In this document: one piece after another, positions 5,509 to 6,501 of the stretch | Layout of the letters: the number at the start of each line of letters is the position of its first letter | How positions within the stretch are numbered: position 1 is the stretch's first letter | Program-made: the position numbers and the translations under genes | Source of the DNA: Nitrospiraceae bacterium | GTDB lineage: Bacteria; Nitrospirota_A; Leptospirillia; Leptospirillales; Leptospirillaceae | Length of the DNA: 6,501 bases | Reading direction: 5' to 3' | Assembly: GCA_028064945.1 (NCBI GenBank) | Contig: JAPTWQ010000109.1 | Span: 1 to 6,501 of the forward strand | Notes under the pieces: generated by a model | Seen by the model: the letters and a program-made list of their open reading frames with translations, nothing else | What the model was told of the DNA's origin: nothing | Databases searched by the model: none

Positions 5509-6500
5509 TTATGAGGTAAGGGATACAGGAAAGTGGTGGGCCATCGCCCACACGAATCCGGCCAGTTCCCGGGCCACCGCGCAAATGATCTTGCCCTGGG
5601 GCTTGCCTTTCCCCAAAAGCTTCCGGTATCTGGTTCAGGCGCCGTTCCGCCCTCTGTGCCAGATGAATCACCTCCTGGGGGGCATTCCTCCCGACGATCC
5701 TTGGTCGCCTTGCTGGGCTTTGCCGGATACCTCTGGCTCCAGGAACATTCCACAAGGATTCTCCGAAGATGGGTGTTTCCCGACTTGCTGATTCCGCCCT
5801 GTCTCTTTTTTCCTCCGGAGGAGTATCCACTGCTGGTCAGACCGGTAAACTCCATGAAGGAAGAGGCTTTGTGAAAGCGCCGGAATTCCTGCACCTCGAC
5901 CATCAGGGTGACCGCCGCCAGGGTGTTGATCCCCTTGAAACACCGCAGATAGGACACGGGGGTCCTGTAGGTCGGGTCCTGGGCCAGCGCTTCGACCTGG
6001 GTGGACAGATCCTTCAGCCGTTCGCTCGTTTCTTCGACCGCCCGGTAGGCGGCATCGAAGGCCTGCTGGAGAGCTTTGAACTCGAACTTCTGGGCCTTGA
6101 GCCAGGCCCAGTGCTTCGTTCCCCAGAGCACGGTGTTGTCGGTGTAAACCCGCCCCTGACGCAGAAGAAACTGGGTCAGCCGGTTCCGGTCCCGGGTCTG
6201 GTCGGTCAAGGCGTCTTCTCGCGCCCGGACCAGATCCCGGGCGGCCTCTTCCGCTCCTTCGGGGATCCGGATCGCAGTCAGCGCGTCCGTTCGACAAGAA
6301 GGGGAATGGCGACTTTCTGGGCGGGTTCGATCCAGTACACGTCCTCTTCCCCTGGGAATATCGCCGGGGTGGGGATATCGCCCCCTTGGTCGAGGATGGC
6401 CCCCATCACTCCCGGTCACCGGCGAAAGTCCCCGAACAAGAAAAGAGCGTCCCCTGCCTTCCCGTTTCTCCGTAATTCTGACGGACCACGAGTCTTTCAT
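5509..6500 (-). pseudogene. IS110-family transposase remnant, frameshifted and internally deleted
   Basis: The C-terminal IS116/IS110/IS902 transposase domain is clear on the minus strand at about 5960-5690: LRCFKGINTLAAVTLMVEV, then EFRRFHKASSFMEFTGL, then SSGYSSGGKKRQGGISKSG and HLRRILVECSW. The central coiled segment begins near 6287 (DALTAIRIPEGAEEAARDL). The protein is broken in at least three places. The N-terminal piece with VYWIEPAQKVAIP is in a different frame (about 6406-6281) and ends at a TGA. Between it and LTAIRIP, the stretch that should carry the conserved KTD..DA of the DEDD catalytic domain is missing. Near 5688 the frame shifts into APQEVIHLAQRAERRLNQ, and at about 5629 it shifts again into YRKLLGKGKPQGKIICAVA, which reaches TAA at 5511-5509. 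It should therefore be inactive. The single frame open from 6500 to 5457 only partly follows the real protein. Intact IS110 transposases use a DEDD domain plus a serine in the C-terminal domain and are guided by a bridge RNA from the element's non-coding end. The 5' end may continue beyond the window. Confidence 0.85.
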
Positions 6501-6501
6501 T

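Noticed and set aside
1..6501. CRISPR array, tRNA or rRNA genes
   Set aside because: No regularly spaced repeats, tRNA cloverleaf or rRNA-like sequence was found.

Overview
The window is a GC-rich bacterial segment that reads as an accessory, recombination-prone region. A c-di-GMP signalling gene at the left edge is followed by a chemotaxis-receptor gene, a TnpB (IS200/IS605) element, a small coiled-coil gene, a BrnT/BrnA toxin-antitoxin operon on the minus strand, and a decayed IS110-family transposase running off the right edge. The combination of c-di-GMP turnover and a methyl-accepting chemotaxis protein points to a flagellated, probably Gram-negative bacterium. The EAL subfamily and the mix of TnpB and IS110 elements would fit an acidophile of the Leptospirillum/Acidithiobacillus sort, but that is a weak inference and no marker gene fixes the taxon.

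Layout. 1-1103 (+): C-terminal part of a GGDEF-EAL protein with an intact EAL catalytic set. 1104-1349: short non-coding stretch with a good sigma70-type promoter. 1356-2249 (+): soluble MCP signalling domain fused to a zinc-binding CZB domain, visibly lower in GC than both neighbours. 2238-2318: nested hairpins at the end of that gene, followed by T-rich sequence. 2347-3777 (+): full-length TnpB with a complete RuvC triad and zinc finger. 3689-3828: a run of perfect inverted repeats across the end of tnpB, the expected place for its guide-RNA scaffold (omega RNA/reRNA). About 3890-3960: an AT-rich junction. 3963-4241 (+): small charged coiled-coil protein. 4496-5015 (-): brnT-brnA operon with overlapping genes, a near-consensus promoter and a palindromic operator candidate, and probably a leaderless toxin mRNA. 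5056-5508: non-coding DNA rich in stem-loops. 5509-6500 (-): IS110-family transposase remnant with several frameshifts and the middle of its DEDD domain missing.

How the parts relate. The GGDEF-EAL protein and the CZB receptor both belong to motility/second-messenger control, but the change in base composition and the receptor's own promoter suggest they are not one ancestral operon. The rest is mobile or selfish: a TnpB element without tnpA, a toxin-antitoxin module that would stabilise the region, and a dead IS110 copy. The most interesting non-coding signals are the stem cluster overlapping the tnpB stop codon and the structured stretch at 5254-5420 next to the IS110 remnant.
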